Below are positions 1 through 11,200 of a stretch of DNA of 64,000 bases, one piece after another; position 1 is the stretch's first letter, and each line of letters starts with the position of its first letter. Source of the DNA: Drosophila persimilis (taxonomy: Eukaryota; Arthropoda; Insecta; Diptera; Drosophilidae); assembly GCF_003286085.1 (NCBI RefSeq), contig NW_020825289.1, forward strand, positions 4,712,001 to 4,776,000, read 5' to 3'. The notes beneath the pieces are model-generated. The model was not told the DNA's origin, ran no database searches, and worked only from the letters and a program-made list of their open reading frames with translations. A program made the position numbers and the translations under genes.

Positions 1-840
1 AAGATTATGGCGAAATCATAAGAAGTCAAACAAAAATAGCTCTTAGCAAAAATGGGGAAATAAAAAAAAAACAAAGAGGATAGTCGTTCATATTGCTATA
101 GTTTTCTATTCCGTCGAATATTACTAGCTAAAAAGCACGCCCAGCTATGCCCACTTAATTTTATCCGATCGATTAATGAATTTATTTCCATCTTGACTGG
201 GACCCAAACACCCTGTTTACACTAGGGTTTTACAATTGCGTTATTGGCTTAGCTACTAAGAATATATATAGAGAGAGAGAGAGAGAGACAGCAAAAAACA
301 CTCTAAAGATAAAAATATGGCTAAGGAAAAGAGTAAATACAAATTTTAACGAACTTTGGGTCACTCTCGCTGCGTTATTACGCCTTGCGTTACGAAAACA
401 GCTGGTTTGTTATTTAAGACATTATGGAAAGCAATATTAACAAATTATGGAAAATATAGAAAAAAGGATATGAGTTCTTCCTACCCATGAAAACACTCAT
501 ACAGTGGAATTGTGTTAATTTCGATTTAAACAGAAAACGCGCGGCAGTGTAACTGAGTTAAAACTAGCTAGAACTCGAACTAGTTTTTGTTCATCATCTA
601 GTTCACTGATGCTCCATTAATCAAAATTAGTAACTGCCAGTGCGGAAAGTCATTTAGTTGTTAGTTTACATTTTACTTTAATTTTGAAGTGTCAAGTGTC
701 ATTGTCAGCCGAAATTATATGTCTCTGTCAACTCCCATTCTATTTAGAGCAGTGAAACGAACTAGTATAGATGAACCTGCTTATTGGTTCATCACTTAGT
801 TGTCAAAACAAACCGTGGGGGCGAAAATAACGGGAATGAA
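1..840. other. Intergenic DNA upstream of the DHHC gene
   Basis: No coding region is supported here. It is AT-rich, with a short GA microsatellite near 268-288. Positions about 90-200 hold a diverged fragment of the dispersed repeat described at 3105-3440 (shared words CGTCGAATATTACTAGCTA and CCCAGCTATGCCCAC). The promoter and 5' UTR of the gene starting at 841 must lie in or beyond this stretch; no clear TATA box was identified. Confidence 0.6.
90..200 (+). repeat. Fragment of dispersed repeat R1
   Basis: This stretch shares an ordered set of words with 3330-3440, 17040-17140 and 17460-17560: a TTCCGTCGAA word, then ACTAGCTA, then GCCCAGCT.TGCCCA, then AATTTTAT and a GATGAAT-like word. Spacing is kept, so this is homology rather than base composition. 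It looks like the right-hand part of the longer unit at 3105-3440. The family is not one I recognise by name. Confidence 0.55.
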
Positions 841-1745
841 ATGATTTTGCGTTCATGGGACAAGGTTCGACCGCGATGCTTCGCTGATTTGTCGTGCTTA
901 CTACTGTTGGTGGTGTTTATCCCCGTCACATATGTCTTCCATATGACTCTTGTGCTGCCGGAGTTGTTTGGAGTCGGCAGCTTCTGGTACACGGTGATTT
1001 GGGTGGCCGCTCAGTTTCTGATATTTAACATCACCGCGAATTTACTCGCCTGCATGCTGGTGGACACCACAATCAGAAGTAAGTACAATCTTGCTGCTAA
1101 AATTGCGATTTCAAAGTTTGCCTTTTAGTGGAGCTTCTGAAGCCGCCTCTGGATCCCGATCTGCGAGCCCGTTGGCATATGTGTAACGAGTGCCAGGCGC
1201 TAGTGCCACCCCGGTCCTGGCACTGTGAGGTCTGTAACGTGTGTGTGTTAAAGCGGGACCATCATTGCCGCTTTACCTGCTGTTGCATTGGACATCACAA
1301 TTACCGCTATTTCGTCTACTTTCTACTGTATCTGATGATTGGGTCCTTCGTTGCGGGCATCCTGGGTGGCATCTATCTGTGGAATGTCCACTTCGACTTC
1401 TTTTATAGGCCATTCACCCTGATCACAGTGTTTGTGCCCGCTGTGAGCCTCACTCTGAGCCCCAGCTGGGAAAGCTTTTATTTACTTACATACCTACTCA
1501 CTTGGCTGGCCTTCAGTATATCCACTAGTCTACTACTAGTCTACCACTGGCCTATATTAAAATTGGGTTCGGTGGCAAAGGAACGCCGCAGTCGCAACTA
1601 CGACCTCGGGCTGCGGGCTAACATGGAAATGATTTTCGGCAGGCGCATGTACTTGACGTGGTTATCACCGTTTGTGCACAGCGAGCTGCCTCACGATGGC
1701 ATCAACTGGGAGCCGGTTCTCACACATCTAACGAAAGATGATTAA
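841..1745 (+). CDS. DHHC-type palmitoyltransferase, ZDHHC24-like
   Basis: Coding exons are 841-1078 and 1129-1745, joined across a 50-bp GT-AG intron (donor GTAAGT at 1079, acceptor AG at 1127-1128). The join keeps frame and gives 284 residues. The start at 841 is the first ATG that leads into a hydrophobic segment; an upstream in-frame extension has no ATG. Residues about 15-75 hold two membrane segments. A cysteine-rich domain follows, containing CNVCVLKRDHHC with the catalytic DHHC, then CIGHHNYRYF. Two or three further membrane segments follow. The family transfers palmitate to cysteines of membrane proteins at Golgi or ER membranes. Several fast-evolving fly paralogues share this layout, so no symbol is given. 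An AATAAA at 1882-1887 could serve as its poly(A) signal. Confidence 0.88.
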
Positions 1746-1892
1746 CACTGTCAATCCTCACTAGTCAGCACTCGAATAGTTTGATCTCAATTATATCAAT
1801 ATTATAGTATTAATTTAGCACATACCAAGGCATTTTCTTAACAATCGTGTTTATAACAATCAATTACAAACGAATCTTTACAATAAAATTTA

Positions 1893-2240
1893 CTACTTCT
1901 CAAAGGATCTTTCGTCGACCAGGAACTTCAGCCTATGCGACTCCATATTCACATCCTCCACAGACGCTTGCACTGCGATCGAGGCGGTTGTGCCGGAAAT
2001 ACGATGGGAATCGTAGTTGTTACCGGTCTAATGCACTGCAGAATTGCATTAAAAGTGCCCAAATTGGAGCGTAGTTTCTGCTCCGACATATGCGGCAGCA
2101 GCTCTGTGCACAGTTGCCATCTCTGCTCGGCATTGTCCTTCAGAAAGCTGATGATTTTTAAGCCAAATCGAAACTGTTTGTGTCCACTTTTATAGAAAGT
2201 GCAATCATTCATCTCGATACATTTATATATGCTTTAAAAA
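1893..2240 (-). pseudogene. PTCD3/mRpS39-like PPR fragment, frameshifted
   Basis: On the minus strand 2212 to about 2010 encodes a pentatricopeptide-like stretch, including QRWQLCTELL and SNLGTFNAILQCI. From memory this resembles the PPR region of mitochondrial ribosomal protein mRpS39 (PTCD3). The reading frame then shifts: the plausible continuation (containing VEDVNMESHRLKFLVDERS) lies in another frame from about 2025 and ends at a TAG at 1893-1895. PTCD3 is around 600-700 residues; only about 100 codons survive here, with no start and a frame change, so I call it a partial duplicate that has decayed. A short fast-evolving gene with a tiny intron is the alternative. It sits in the gap between the DHHC gene and Vps25. 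Confidence 0.45.
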
Positions 2241-2469
2241 TTGCAATGGAAAATCTCTTAAGACAGCAGTAAGCTGAAAAGAACTTCCTGTGACAATATC
2301 TCATCAGATGGATATGGCTGACATATATCGACTAGTCTATTGATACTAATTTAAAATATGGGTACATAGTACATTAATAGTCATTCTTTATGGGACCGGC
2401 AACGCGATCTTTTTTGTTAATTTTAAAATCCACAGTCGAGAGAATACATTTACAAAGCAACCAAAACAC

Positions 2470-3046
2470 TTAGAAGAATTTGACACCATGGCTGCCATCT
2501 ATCTCAATTAGCTCACATCTGCCCTTCTCTTCCAGCAGTCGTAGTGCATTTAGGAGTACTGACTCATCCACGCCATGGAAATCCATCTGAGTGGTGCTCT
2601 CGCCAGAAGCTATTTCGTACAGGGTGCATATGCTGTTGGTCTGGCCCGTCTCCTGTATCCAATCGTATACCATGTTCCCATACGCCTCCAGCGTGTACCA
2701 ATACACTTGCCACTCCTGGCGGCGTTTGTCCAAAGCAGTTGCATGCCCACTCCGCTGCAGTTGCTCCAGTATCACTAGTATGAGCTCCGGCGAAAGGCGT
2801 CGCTGAATTGACTCATTGTGGAATAGTGGCAAGCTCTGTTCGTTGATGCTGAGTGAAAACTTATTCGTATGCTTGAGGTATTTGAGAAAGAGATCCGTCC
2901 AGACCTTCAACTGCTGCTGTCTGGTTTCTTCGTGCGGCTGCAAACTGTCGGGAAAGTTTAATAATACATGATTTAGGTATTTTTAAATTGCCTTACGTGA
3001 AGAACGGTGGAAATGTGTACTCCCAGGGCCATTGGAATTCAGTCAT
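2470..3046 (-). CDS. Vps25: ESCRT-II subunit Vps25
   Basis: Coding exons on the minus strand are 3046-2997 and 2944-2470, joined in frame across a 52-bp intron, giving 174 residues, close to human VPS25 (176). The first exon encodes the conserved N-terminus MTEFQWPWEYTFPPFF, whose PPF-type motif contacts Vps22/Vps36 in the known ESCRT-II structure. The second carries the two winged-helix domains, with LYE and FHGVDESVLLNAL near the end and the conserved terminal GVKFF. ESCRT-II sorts ubiquitinated cargo into multivesicular endosomes and recruits ESCRT-III through Vps25. Dispersed repeat R1 begins about 60 bp upstream of the start codon, so the promoter may overlap it. Confidence 0.95.
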
Positions 3047-3104
3047 ATTTTATTTGTTTATTTTCACTTAATGAACAATCTCAAACAGCTGATGATATAG
3101 CGTC

Positions 3105-3440
3105 TCGTATAATGACAACTTAACCCACGTAAGCCCCCTCTTTTTAAATAGTTGAACTACTTGAGGTAAATGGCGGAGAATATTAACGATTGTGAATTCT
3201 TCTTGTAGATTCATCCCGTCTTTCGTCTGAACTTAAAAATAACCACGATATCTTTCACCTGAACTGCGGTAACATTATTAAATTTTCATTATTTTCGGTG
3301 AAAATGCGTCAAGGATTGGAAAGCATATTGCTAGATTTTGATGTTCCGTCGAAAATTACTAGCTAGAAAAAGCGCCCAGCTATGCCCACATAATTTTATA
3401 CAATAAATTACTCTATTTTTCACTAGGCTGGTTGATTTTA
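3105..3440 (+). repeat. Dispersed repeat R1, long copy
   Basis: About 330 bp here match 16785-17140 in the same orientation, in order and at near-constant spacing. Shared words include CACGTAAGCCCCCT/CACTTAAGCCCCCT, AACTACTTGAGGTAAATGGC, AATATTAACGATT, CACCTGAACTGCG and TTTTCATTATTTTCGGTG, ending in the right-hand module found also at 90-200 and 17450-17625. No open frame, long terminal repeat or clear inverted terminal repeat was seen. It sits between Vps25 and the P-like gene and starts about 60 bp upstream of the Vps25 start codon. Confidence 0.75.
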
Positions 3441-3740
3441 AACTCCTGCTTTTGTTGGATTTAGTCTAAAAAAAGGTTTTAGGCTTCTAGGATAAACATG
3501 CATTTAAACGCAATTTTCTAATTTATTGCAATTGGACAGCTGTTATTAATTAGAAAATAAATTTAATGAATTATTGTAGTTTTTAGTTCACTTTCAACCA
3601 AAGTTGCTATTTCAGCGAGTACTTACCTTTGCCGACCAAAGACTGGTATGATTCCTCCACATTCGTATCCGGTCTTTCGTATCACCTTTCCTCCGTGCAC
3701 TCCTTCTCCACGCTGCTGTCCATTTCGTCTTTTAAATTAT
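3441..3740. other. Intergenic, 3' side of the P-like gene
   Basis: On the minus strand, 3604-3745 contains short open stretches that look protein-like (for example DTNVEESYQSLVGK), then a GTAAGT-like site. This may be a remnant of a longer C-terminus of the gene ending at 3741, or its 3' UTR. Nothing firm can be assigned. Confidence 0.3.
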
Positions 3741-5022
3741 TCATGGTTTGAGAGTGGTCAGTAAAATTATTATCCCCACCACACGGGCCAAGTAGTATAG
3801 AGGGCATTGCCGAAGCTCCTTTTGTGGGTGCAGATTCGCAGCATACAACATTATTTCAACAATTTTTCGCCCAAGGGCTGTGCCCAAGGACTTCAATCTG
3901 TTGCTACTTATTTTATGGGCTATCAAAGGATCCTTTGAATTGGTAAAATAGCGTTGCAGCATTTTTCTGAACATGAGCACTTCGTTCTGGTAACTTAAGC
4001 GTAAGCCATCGTCCATCGAGTTATCCAACTCTGGAACATTTCTTAATTTTAATTTCCAATTCATGTGGGTATACGTTTGGCCATATAAATAGTTCAACAT
4101 ATTGTCTGTTATGAGATGCTTCGCCATGTTATTAACCATATGTTTTTTATCCCATAAAATGGGGAAATTGGCTGCACATCGACCAATAATGTCTAGATTG
4201 GCCCGGCAATGGTCAGTCACCACCGCCAGCAGGTTATTCCGATATCCTGCTTTGATAATCTTGCTTAGAACTTCATCAAGAGCGTACCATATTTTCCGCG
4301 AACCTAGGTGCGACTCGTCTGTGACTGGAACCTGTTGAATGCAAGAATTCGAAAATATAATGTTGTTATGTATAAGGATAATAACTTACCACACGAATGT
4401 ACAAATATTGGAATGCCGTAGCTGACACGTTGCTTGCAGCTATTGCCAGCACTTTCCACTTCGGTATCGGAAGAAATGTCTGTAAATATATAGTTATTAG
4501 TTATAATTTGCCGAAGCAGCTGGATCAGGAGGTGGAGACGGTTGAGTCCAACACTTACCATATGAGGGATATGATACTCATCTATCATGATGAAAAAAGG
4601 TTCGTTCTTGAAATATGTCAAGTGAGACACGAAGTTAATTTTTCCCTCCAACATTTCCGGCCGCTTTAAATAGTTTATACATTTTCTTAACTGGTCATCC
4701 ACAAATGGCACTTTTTGGAATGTTTTGAAAAGATAGAATATTGGGCAGAAGTGGCGGTGGGGGGGTGGAGCAGCAACAACAGCAACGTTAGATGTTAGCT
4801 TCCTCCTCCCACGCTTTGCCGGCACAGGAGCCTGCGCCAACTGGTTGTTGGTAAATACACACTTGTTGCTGATGATGTTGAGCTTGTCGGGGGGTACCAA
4901 ATGGCAATTGGCAGCGGCCACTTGGCCAGCGGCTGCTGTTCAATATTGCGCTTCACCGTGGCCGTCTGCTGCTGTGCTGTTCCACTGGCCTGTACCGTGG
5001 CCGCATCCATATCACTATCCAT
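3741..5022 (-). CDS. P-superfamily transposase-like gene, N-terminus out of frame
   Basis: Three minus-strand exons join in frame with good splice sites: about 4921-4559, 4479-4390 and 4331-3741 (introns 79 and 58 bp, both GTAAGT...CAG). The joined product has three acidic motifs in the order and spacing of P-type transposases: IMIDEYH (like LAFDEM), LAVVTDHCRANLD (like VAIVSDLGTGNQ) and ILWDKKHMVNNMAKHL (like VFSDTPHLIKLVRN). The segment VDDQLRKCINYLKRP also fits the region before the first Asp. No THAP zinc finger is visible. The only nearby ATG (5022) opens a Gln/Thr-rich frame that is offset from the catalytic frame; the switch falls near a run of six G/C at 4889-4894. Intact splicing argues for a once-functional or domesticated host gene; the frame offset argues for decay or a sequencing error. 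No terminal inverted repeats were seen. Family assignment is from remembered motifs and is tentative. Confidence 0.5.
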
Positions 5023-5253
5023 TCACTTGCAATTCGAGCACTTGCACTTTAGATCGGATCGAAATTGTTTTGAAATTTTCGCGTGCGCCACAGTTGAGAG
5101 TTGAAATTTAATTTGGTTTTGCAGCCCTAGTCAAGTCACGACACGACACGCACCTATCGACTGTTTTAAAAACAGACGAGAACGTACTATCTACTATAAC
5201 TACGTACTCCATAAGAACGTACTATAGTATTATAAATTATATTAATCAATTAA
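5023..5253. promoter_or_regulatory. Divergent intergenic between P-like gene and its neighbour
   Basis: This roughly 230-bp space separates two units transcribed away from each other, so it probably holds both start regions. It contains a repeated word GAACGTACTA(T) at about 5178-5228 and then a very AT-rich tract. No TATA box or initiator could be fixed with confidence. Confidence 0.3.
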
Positions 5254-6030
5254 TTGATTATTATTAATATAATATATATATATATATTTTATAAAAATAT
5301 TCTTTCGATACTATTGAATCGATTCTGCCAACGATTCTGCAGCCTTAGGCAAAAGATCCGTTATGTTTTGGCGTCGCCCGCGGAAAAATTCAGAAAAAAA
5401 AGTGGAGTGAGACGGACGGAATTTAAAGTGTCTAGTTTAATGGAGCAAATCGGAAAAAAACGGAATCGGACTCGGAAACCGACGCACCGACCGGATCACA
5501 TACGGGATCACGACTACGCGCAGCCCACACAAATTTATTTCTAGCACTTCAGCAGTAGTAGTGATGACTTTGACTTATCAACGGAAAGTGGAAAATTTTC
5601 CGGGCATTTATCCAACGCGTCCTCAACAGTCGTCAATGGGTACGGGATCCTGCTGCAGAGCGGAAAGGCAGGCGAGCGCTTGCTGATAAAGCAAGGCAAG
5701 CAGGAGATGCTAAGCCCAAGAGAAATACGGACGCTCATTTCTCTTGTAGCGAAATATTTTATAAAGAACAACATTAAAATGACGGCGGAAGACAGCAGAG
5801 GCTTGGGGCGAAACATGAAGAGAGTTTTTCCCTTGGAGTCAGAAAATTGGGCCCAGAAACTTTATACTTGTCATAAAAACAGTGTCCGAGCGGAAAGGAA
5901 AGGCAAGAAAGCCAAGTCAGACAGTATCGCCACTGCTTCTGCTGCCCCAGCCCCTGTCTCTTCCGCCGCCAACAACGGCGCCCACATAAAACGACATATT
6001 AAACATATAATGATTGAGCGAAAATATTGA
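5254..6030 (+). pseudogene. Unrecognised gene with in-frame TAG and a 13-bp duplication
   Basis: One frame is open from 5254 to 6030 except for a single TAG at 5542-5544. After the TAG it continues with acidic, clearly coding-like sequence (HFSSSSDDFDLSTESGKF), then LSPREIRTLISLVAKYF, RNMKRVFPLESENW and a Lys- and Ala-rich tail. The pattern of a helical stretch followed by a FP...E.W motif resembles a small domain of unknown function seen in many uncharacterised animal proteins; I cannot name it. The TAG could be removed by a 138-bp in-phase intron (5407-5544, GTGAGA...TTTCTAG), be read through, or be a real nonsense mutation. The frame ends at a TGA (6028-6030) that lies inside the second copy of a 13-bp tandem duplication (6013-6025, 6026-6038). 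Further coding-like sequence follows at 6111-6328. Confidence 0.45.
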
Positions 6031-6110
6031 GCGAAAATTAAAAAAACCTGCGTATGGAAATTTCTAAATTCTAGACCGCAAGCGGGAACCCTGTATGTAA
6101 TTACCACCAG

Positions 6111-6328
6111 TTGGCAGCCCGTATAGATGGGCAGCACCGAACAAATATTTAAAAGACGATTCAAAGAATTTAACGGCCCACTTAACCGAAACTGTATTTA
6201 ATAATTTATTCTGGCAGTTGGTGGAATATAATCCATTACGTTTCATGTTCACTCAGTCCCGGCCCAACCAAATTAGAACTCCGATTTTCCATTTACATTC
6301 AAATGAAATACTTTTTAATTGGTCTTAA
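6111..6328 (+). pseudogene. Possible 3' exon remnant of the preceding unit
   Basis: A frame open for about 72 codons encodes protein-like sequence, including GSPYRWAAPNKYLKDDSK and LFWQLVEYNPLRFMF, ending at TAA 6326-6328. An acceptor-like CCACCAG lies just before 6111, but the only nearby donor would leave an 18-bp intron, so it is not joined cleanly to the frame ending at 6030. I infer it is a decayed continuation of that gene. The low-complexity content of chance frames in this AT-rich DNA is unlike this Trp/Tyr/Phe-containing stretch. Confidence 0.3.
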
Positions 6329-8205
6329 ATAGAAAAAATTGTGTACATAAACATTTCCTCGGGCTTTTTCATACAGTTTGATGGGGTGTGGTGTCTTGCT
6401 TTGGTTTATTTCAAACGTTTGTAGTCCGGTTTCTCGGAGAAAGTAAACACGTAGAGACAATAGTTTTTTTTTTGCATTTTGGTGGATAATCAAAGTACTC
6501 ACACGTATATATATATATATTTAATTGTATCTGCAATATATTCTTGTTTAATATACGTTAAGTACTAGCAGGCGCAATACATTCAATATCTTTTTTCTGT
6601 TCAGTTAGGGTCTTTTTCTAGAGTCCTTTGCTTGTGTTCAACCAGACCTGCGCGGCATTCTATAGGTTTGAAATCATTTACACTAATTTGAGTTTTATGT
6701 TATTAGCTGATTTACGTTAATTTGGTTTTGCTTATACAATTTGCATGCTGTGGGTGCTTAATAAATATCTTTATCCTCTGTGTGTGTGCCTTGCCATTAA
6801 CTATCGTAATACATTTAGTTATTTTCTTTCTGTAGTAGGGACAAGGTTTCGTGTTGCTGTGGGATCGGGTCTAATGGGGATAGAGTTAGGAGGAGATCCT
6901 TAGCATGTTAGATACAACATATAATATGTATATAGTTATCTTTTGGTTTTGCACTTTATTTTATTTTTTTTTTTTTGTACACATGCGTGAAATTCTGTAG
7001 GGAGCGAAGGTTTCTCTTGATAGTACCGTACCGTTTAGAGTATGTGTATTAGTTAGCTAATGTTCAAAGAGCTTTACAGTTAGTTCCTAGTTAACAAGTG
7101 AGGTTTGGTTGAAATCTTTCTTTGCTAGATAGGTATTCTTTTGTATGCTGTCTTTCGTTTTCCCACCGTATGCCTGCCATTTAATATCCAAGTCATTTAC
7201 ATAGCATTGCATTCGATTTATTAATCTTCCAGTATATAGGTATTATATAAATAATAAAGCAATTAAGAGTTCTCTTCAAAAAAATACAAAATAAATGCCT
7301 TCATGTGTGTGTGCTTAAAGCATCTATATTGATGAAAATGTACACTTGAAATGCTTCGCTCTGGATCGCTTAAAACATAAAAGAAATACAGATGCAACAA
7401 AAAAATGGCATTAGAATTCCGCTCAAAATTGTTTCCTAACATTTGCTTCGTAATTGGAAGGAATATTTGGTTCAGAGGTGTAAAGCGGCAGTTGGATAGT
7501 ACAAAGATACAAAATTAAAAAGTAGACATTTTAAGCGAAAGTTCTTAAAGCACGTTTTGTTCTGTTTTTGGTGAATGAAACGTGAAACAAATCTTAAGCC
7601 TGTGTGTCTCTATATCTATATTTCTTACGATAATAATCAGCGGCAAATCAAATAAACAATTGATTCCTTACAAAATACATAAAACATAATCCGCCAGCAT
7701 TCAATAGATAATGTACATTTACAGTTCTCAAATCTTATACATACACATTCATATATATATTTGGGTTTTGTTTAATATTATTGATAATCTACTTAAAATG
7801 GCATGTGGTGACATGTATTACAATACATTATACATATAGTACATACATTTATATATCATAATAGATCGATTTCCAAGTTGGTATAAAATGCATGCAAGTT
7901 GAAGGACAGACAAATCAAGTCCCTCCTATATTTATGTTAAGCTTGCATTGCTCCGTGTGTTGGGTCTGGTCTTCGTGTGTTTTTCTATGTGTCTTCTGTT
8001 GTTGGCCTATCGTCTAGATTTGAGTTATTACATATACATTCATAAAGTTTTGGGATTCTAGAATCACTGCACGTATAGTATGACAGCATGTTGTTTCACA
8101 CAATGCTCCATATTTTCGACTAACGACTAATACTAGGTATAGCTAGAGACCCTAAGCTACAATTTTTGCCTAAGACTGTTCCGGGTATCCAGTGGCTGCG
8201 CTGCT
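6329..8205 (-). other. Cirl: Likely Cirl 3' UTR
   Basis: No coding region is supported. The AT-rich stretch follows the Cirl stop codon on the minus strand, with several minus-strand AATAAA candidates (plus-strand TTTATT, for example at 6205-6210 and near 6955 and 7217). A long 3' UTR of 1-2 kb is typical for neuronal fly genes. Which signal is used cannot be told from sequence. Confidence 0.5.
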
Positions 8206-11200
8206 CTACTTTGCAAGCGGCTCAAGGTAGCAGCGCACCGTATTGTTCTCATCCAGCATGGCCGATAGATGACGCTGTTGATGGTGAGGGGGATGCGAAT
8301 GGGGGTTACTGTGTGATGTATGCGACGACGATGATGTTGTGGACTGCGGTGATAGTTTCTGAAGCTGTTGCCGCTTCTGTGCAGGCGTCTGATTGGCAGG
8401 TGGCAGCGGTGGTCCGGTGTTGCCGTGACCAAATAGCTCGTTTACCGCCAAACGGGCGCTCGGTGACTTGGCATGCTGTTGCCTAAGCGCGCCCCGCATG
8501 GAGCCCTCACCAACGCCGCCGCTAACCCCAAAAACCGCACCATTGTGTTCTGGGTGCGCTCCTCCTATTACTGCTTGCGCTGATCCGGGGGGTAGCGTTC
8601 CATAATCAACGGGCGCTCCATGCTTGCGCTGCTGACGCCTAAAGTAGGATTGAAATTTACTTGTTGCCTTTTTCCCTGAATTCGATCTTTGCGTTAGTAA
8701 CTTACTGAAACCGCCGTTTAAAGTCCTCATCCTGTAGCGCCATTAATCGACGCATTCGCTCAGCACTTTGGGGTGGTAACCCGTGCGAATCATCCTCCAT
8801 ATCGCTTTCCTCGTCTTCCTCCTCCTCATCACAGACGCCATCGTGCAGTTGCTCTGCGGCAGTTGTCTCTTCATCATCCTCATCCTCGTCGTCGTCCTCG
8901 TCGGCAGTGCAACGTCTCGCAGATATTGGCTGCGCCAGCGAATGTTGCTGCTGCTGTTGGTTTCGGGATGAGACACTACCTCCACTTAGACTGCCACCAT
9001 AGCGACTACCGCCAGCAGCCACTGCCGCACGCATGTTGTTAAAAACGCCGGTGCCCACGCTGTTGTTATAGACCTCATCCACATCAAAGTCACCCACTTC
9101 GTAGTGCTGGGCATCAGAGTTGCGATTACTGAGTATCTCCTCGTACACAGGTCCGCCATCCGCTCCGCCGACACTGCCTTGATTATAGTAGGCATCGCCC
9201 AGATCACAGTTGGAATGCTTATTTCTATATTGACGCTGCATGAACTCCTGCTGGTACTGCGCCATGTGCGGCGGCGGAGCAGGGAGCTGTTGCTGGCCAC
9301 CAGCTCGTCGCTGCTGCTGCTGTTGTTGCTGATGCTGCAAGTGCAACAGATGAGCATGCTGCTCGGCCTGCTCCTCATCGGAGGAGAGTTGCTGCTGCTG
9401 TTGTTGCCTTTGTTGGCGCAGCTGCTGCTGCTGTTGATAGTAGGCAGCAGTGTTTGGTGGCTGTGGTGGGTCCAGGGCCTCGGCATAGTGCGGATGTGCT
9501 TGTTGTCCTGGCTTGGTCTTCTTGTACGATGGATAGAACAGCACTTGGGAGGCTGCAGTGGCCCGGCTGTGGAGGGAACCACTCGGAGAGGCCGGAATAG
9601 CTCCTACGCCACCCCTCTTTTTCTTGCCATGCTGGCTGTTTGGCTTTTGCGTCCAGTAGAACACCTCATGGGCCTGCTGCGGAGAGGATGTTGCTGCCCC
9701 AGCGTTGTTGTAGTACTCGCGTTGCGCCTTCATCCCGCCAGCCGTCTGCTTCCAGCTGTAGTAGTCCGGTTGGTGGTAATAGGCCTCCCCCAAAGGTGGC
9801 TGTTGCTGCTGCGGCTTGTGGGCGAATATCAGGTGCGTAGATCCTGCCGAGCTCGTTGGCGATGCATGACCGGTGGAGCGCAAAGTATTCCCTCTTTCCA
9901 GCACTACATGACCGCCAAGAGACTGAGATGGCTGCAGGGTGCCCGTTATTAGCCCGCTCTTTAATGTGCGTCTCTGCTGGGCTTCGTTGAGCTCACAATC
10001 GGAACTGGCGCCCATGATGGCATCTTCGGTAGCCGACATATGCTGCTGCTGTTGCTGCTCGTCGTGGGCGTCATCATTTGTCCCCAACGGTAGTTTGGAT
10101 TTCTTTGCAGTCGAAACGCTGCAGAGTGTTCCAGCGTTGGTGCCACCAAGTCCAGTACCACCTCCGGCCACTATACCTGAAGAAATTGAGGTCTTGGAGC
10201 AACGCAGACACTTGGGAAGCCATGCGTGCTGTCGCACATATTTGCGATACTCTCGGCGAATTTTCTCATTCTGGATGCAATGGAACACAAAGATATAGAG
10301 TCCCAAGAGGGTGTTGAAACAGATGAAGTTATATCCATAGATGCCGGTCACGTCCTCATCCATTTTAGCTCCGCGCAAATAGAAATAGGCTGAGCACCAA
10401 ACAGCGCTGAGCAGCAGGAAGAACACAAACGAGCAACGTATGTCGAAGCTGCAATCAAGGAGACAGCACCAAAAGATTATCCCATCGGTTATCGACGAAA
10501 AGTGTGAGAGATCTTACCGAACAGTGGCAAGGCGTGTGTGCTCTTTGGTCTTCAATCCGGTCCGACTCTTGCGGCACATGATAATCCAGGAGAGGAAGGT
10601 GTATCCAATGGCAGCCTGAGAAGATTATTGGCGGTATTGATTGGGTTTTTCCAAGATGGTTTTCATGGGAGCTTACCATAAAGAAGATAAGCACTGGAGC
10701 AACAAAGGTGGCATAGAACACAGCATTGGCCTCCATAAGGACGCAATAATCGTTTTGGGTGTAAGTGCTGGGATTGATGACCAGCGATATGGCCACCACG
10801 CTCAACGACAAGCCATAGGACAGCAGGTAATAGCAGTTCACTTTCGGTGTCTGATCCACCTCCAGGAGCAGCTCGTCCGAAGTGAGAGTGGAGTACGAAT
10901 GGAAGGCTACAGGTGTGGATAGGATGTTAAAGCTGTGGGAATTTCTTTACATAGAGTGGCAGAAGCGATTGGCTTACCTTCGTAGCAGAACCAGGAGGTG
11001 CCAGAGAGTATGGCACAGTGGAGGAAAACAGTTATGAAACCACAGAAGATGCTTGTTTCGGTCTGTTCAATGCCCAGTAGAAAGAGCAGCTCAATGGCCA
11101 GCAAGCAAATATAAATGTTGATATAAATCGAGGTGCGTGCAGACTAGAATATCGAGAAGAAATATAGTAGAAAATGGCGATAAGTTTTGGGTGTTGGATT

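Noticed and set aside
9104-9952. 282-codon open frame on the plus strand
   Set aside because: It is the antisense of the Cirl tail; its Leu-rich sequence comes from CAG/CTG triplets of polyglutamine codons.
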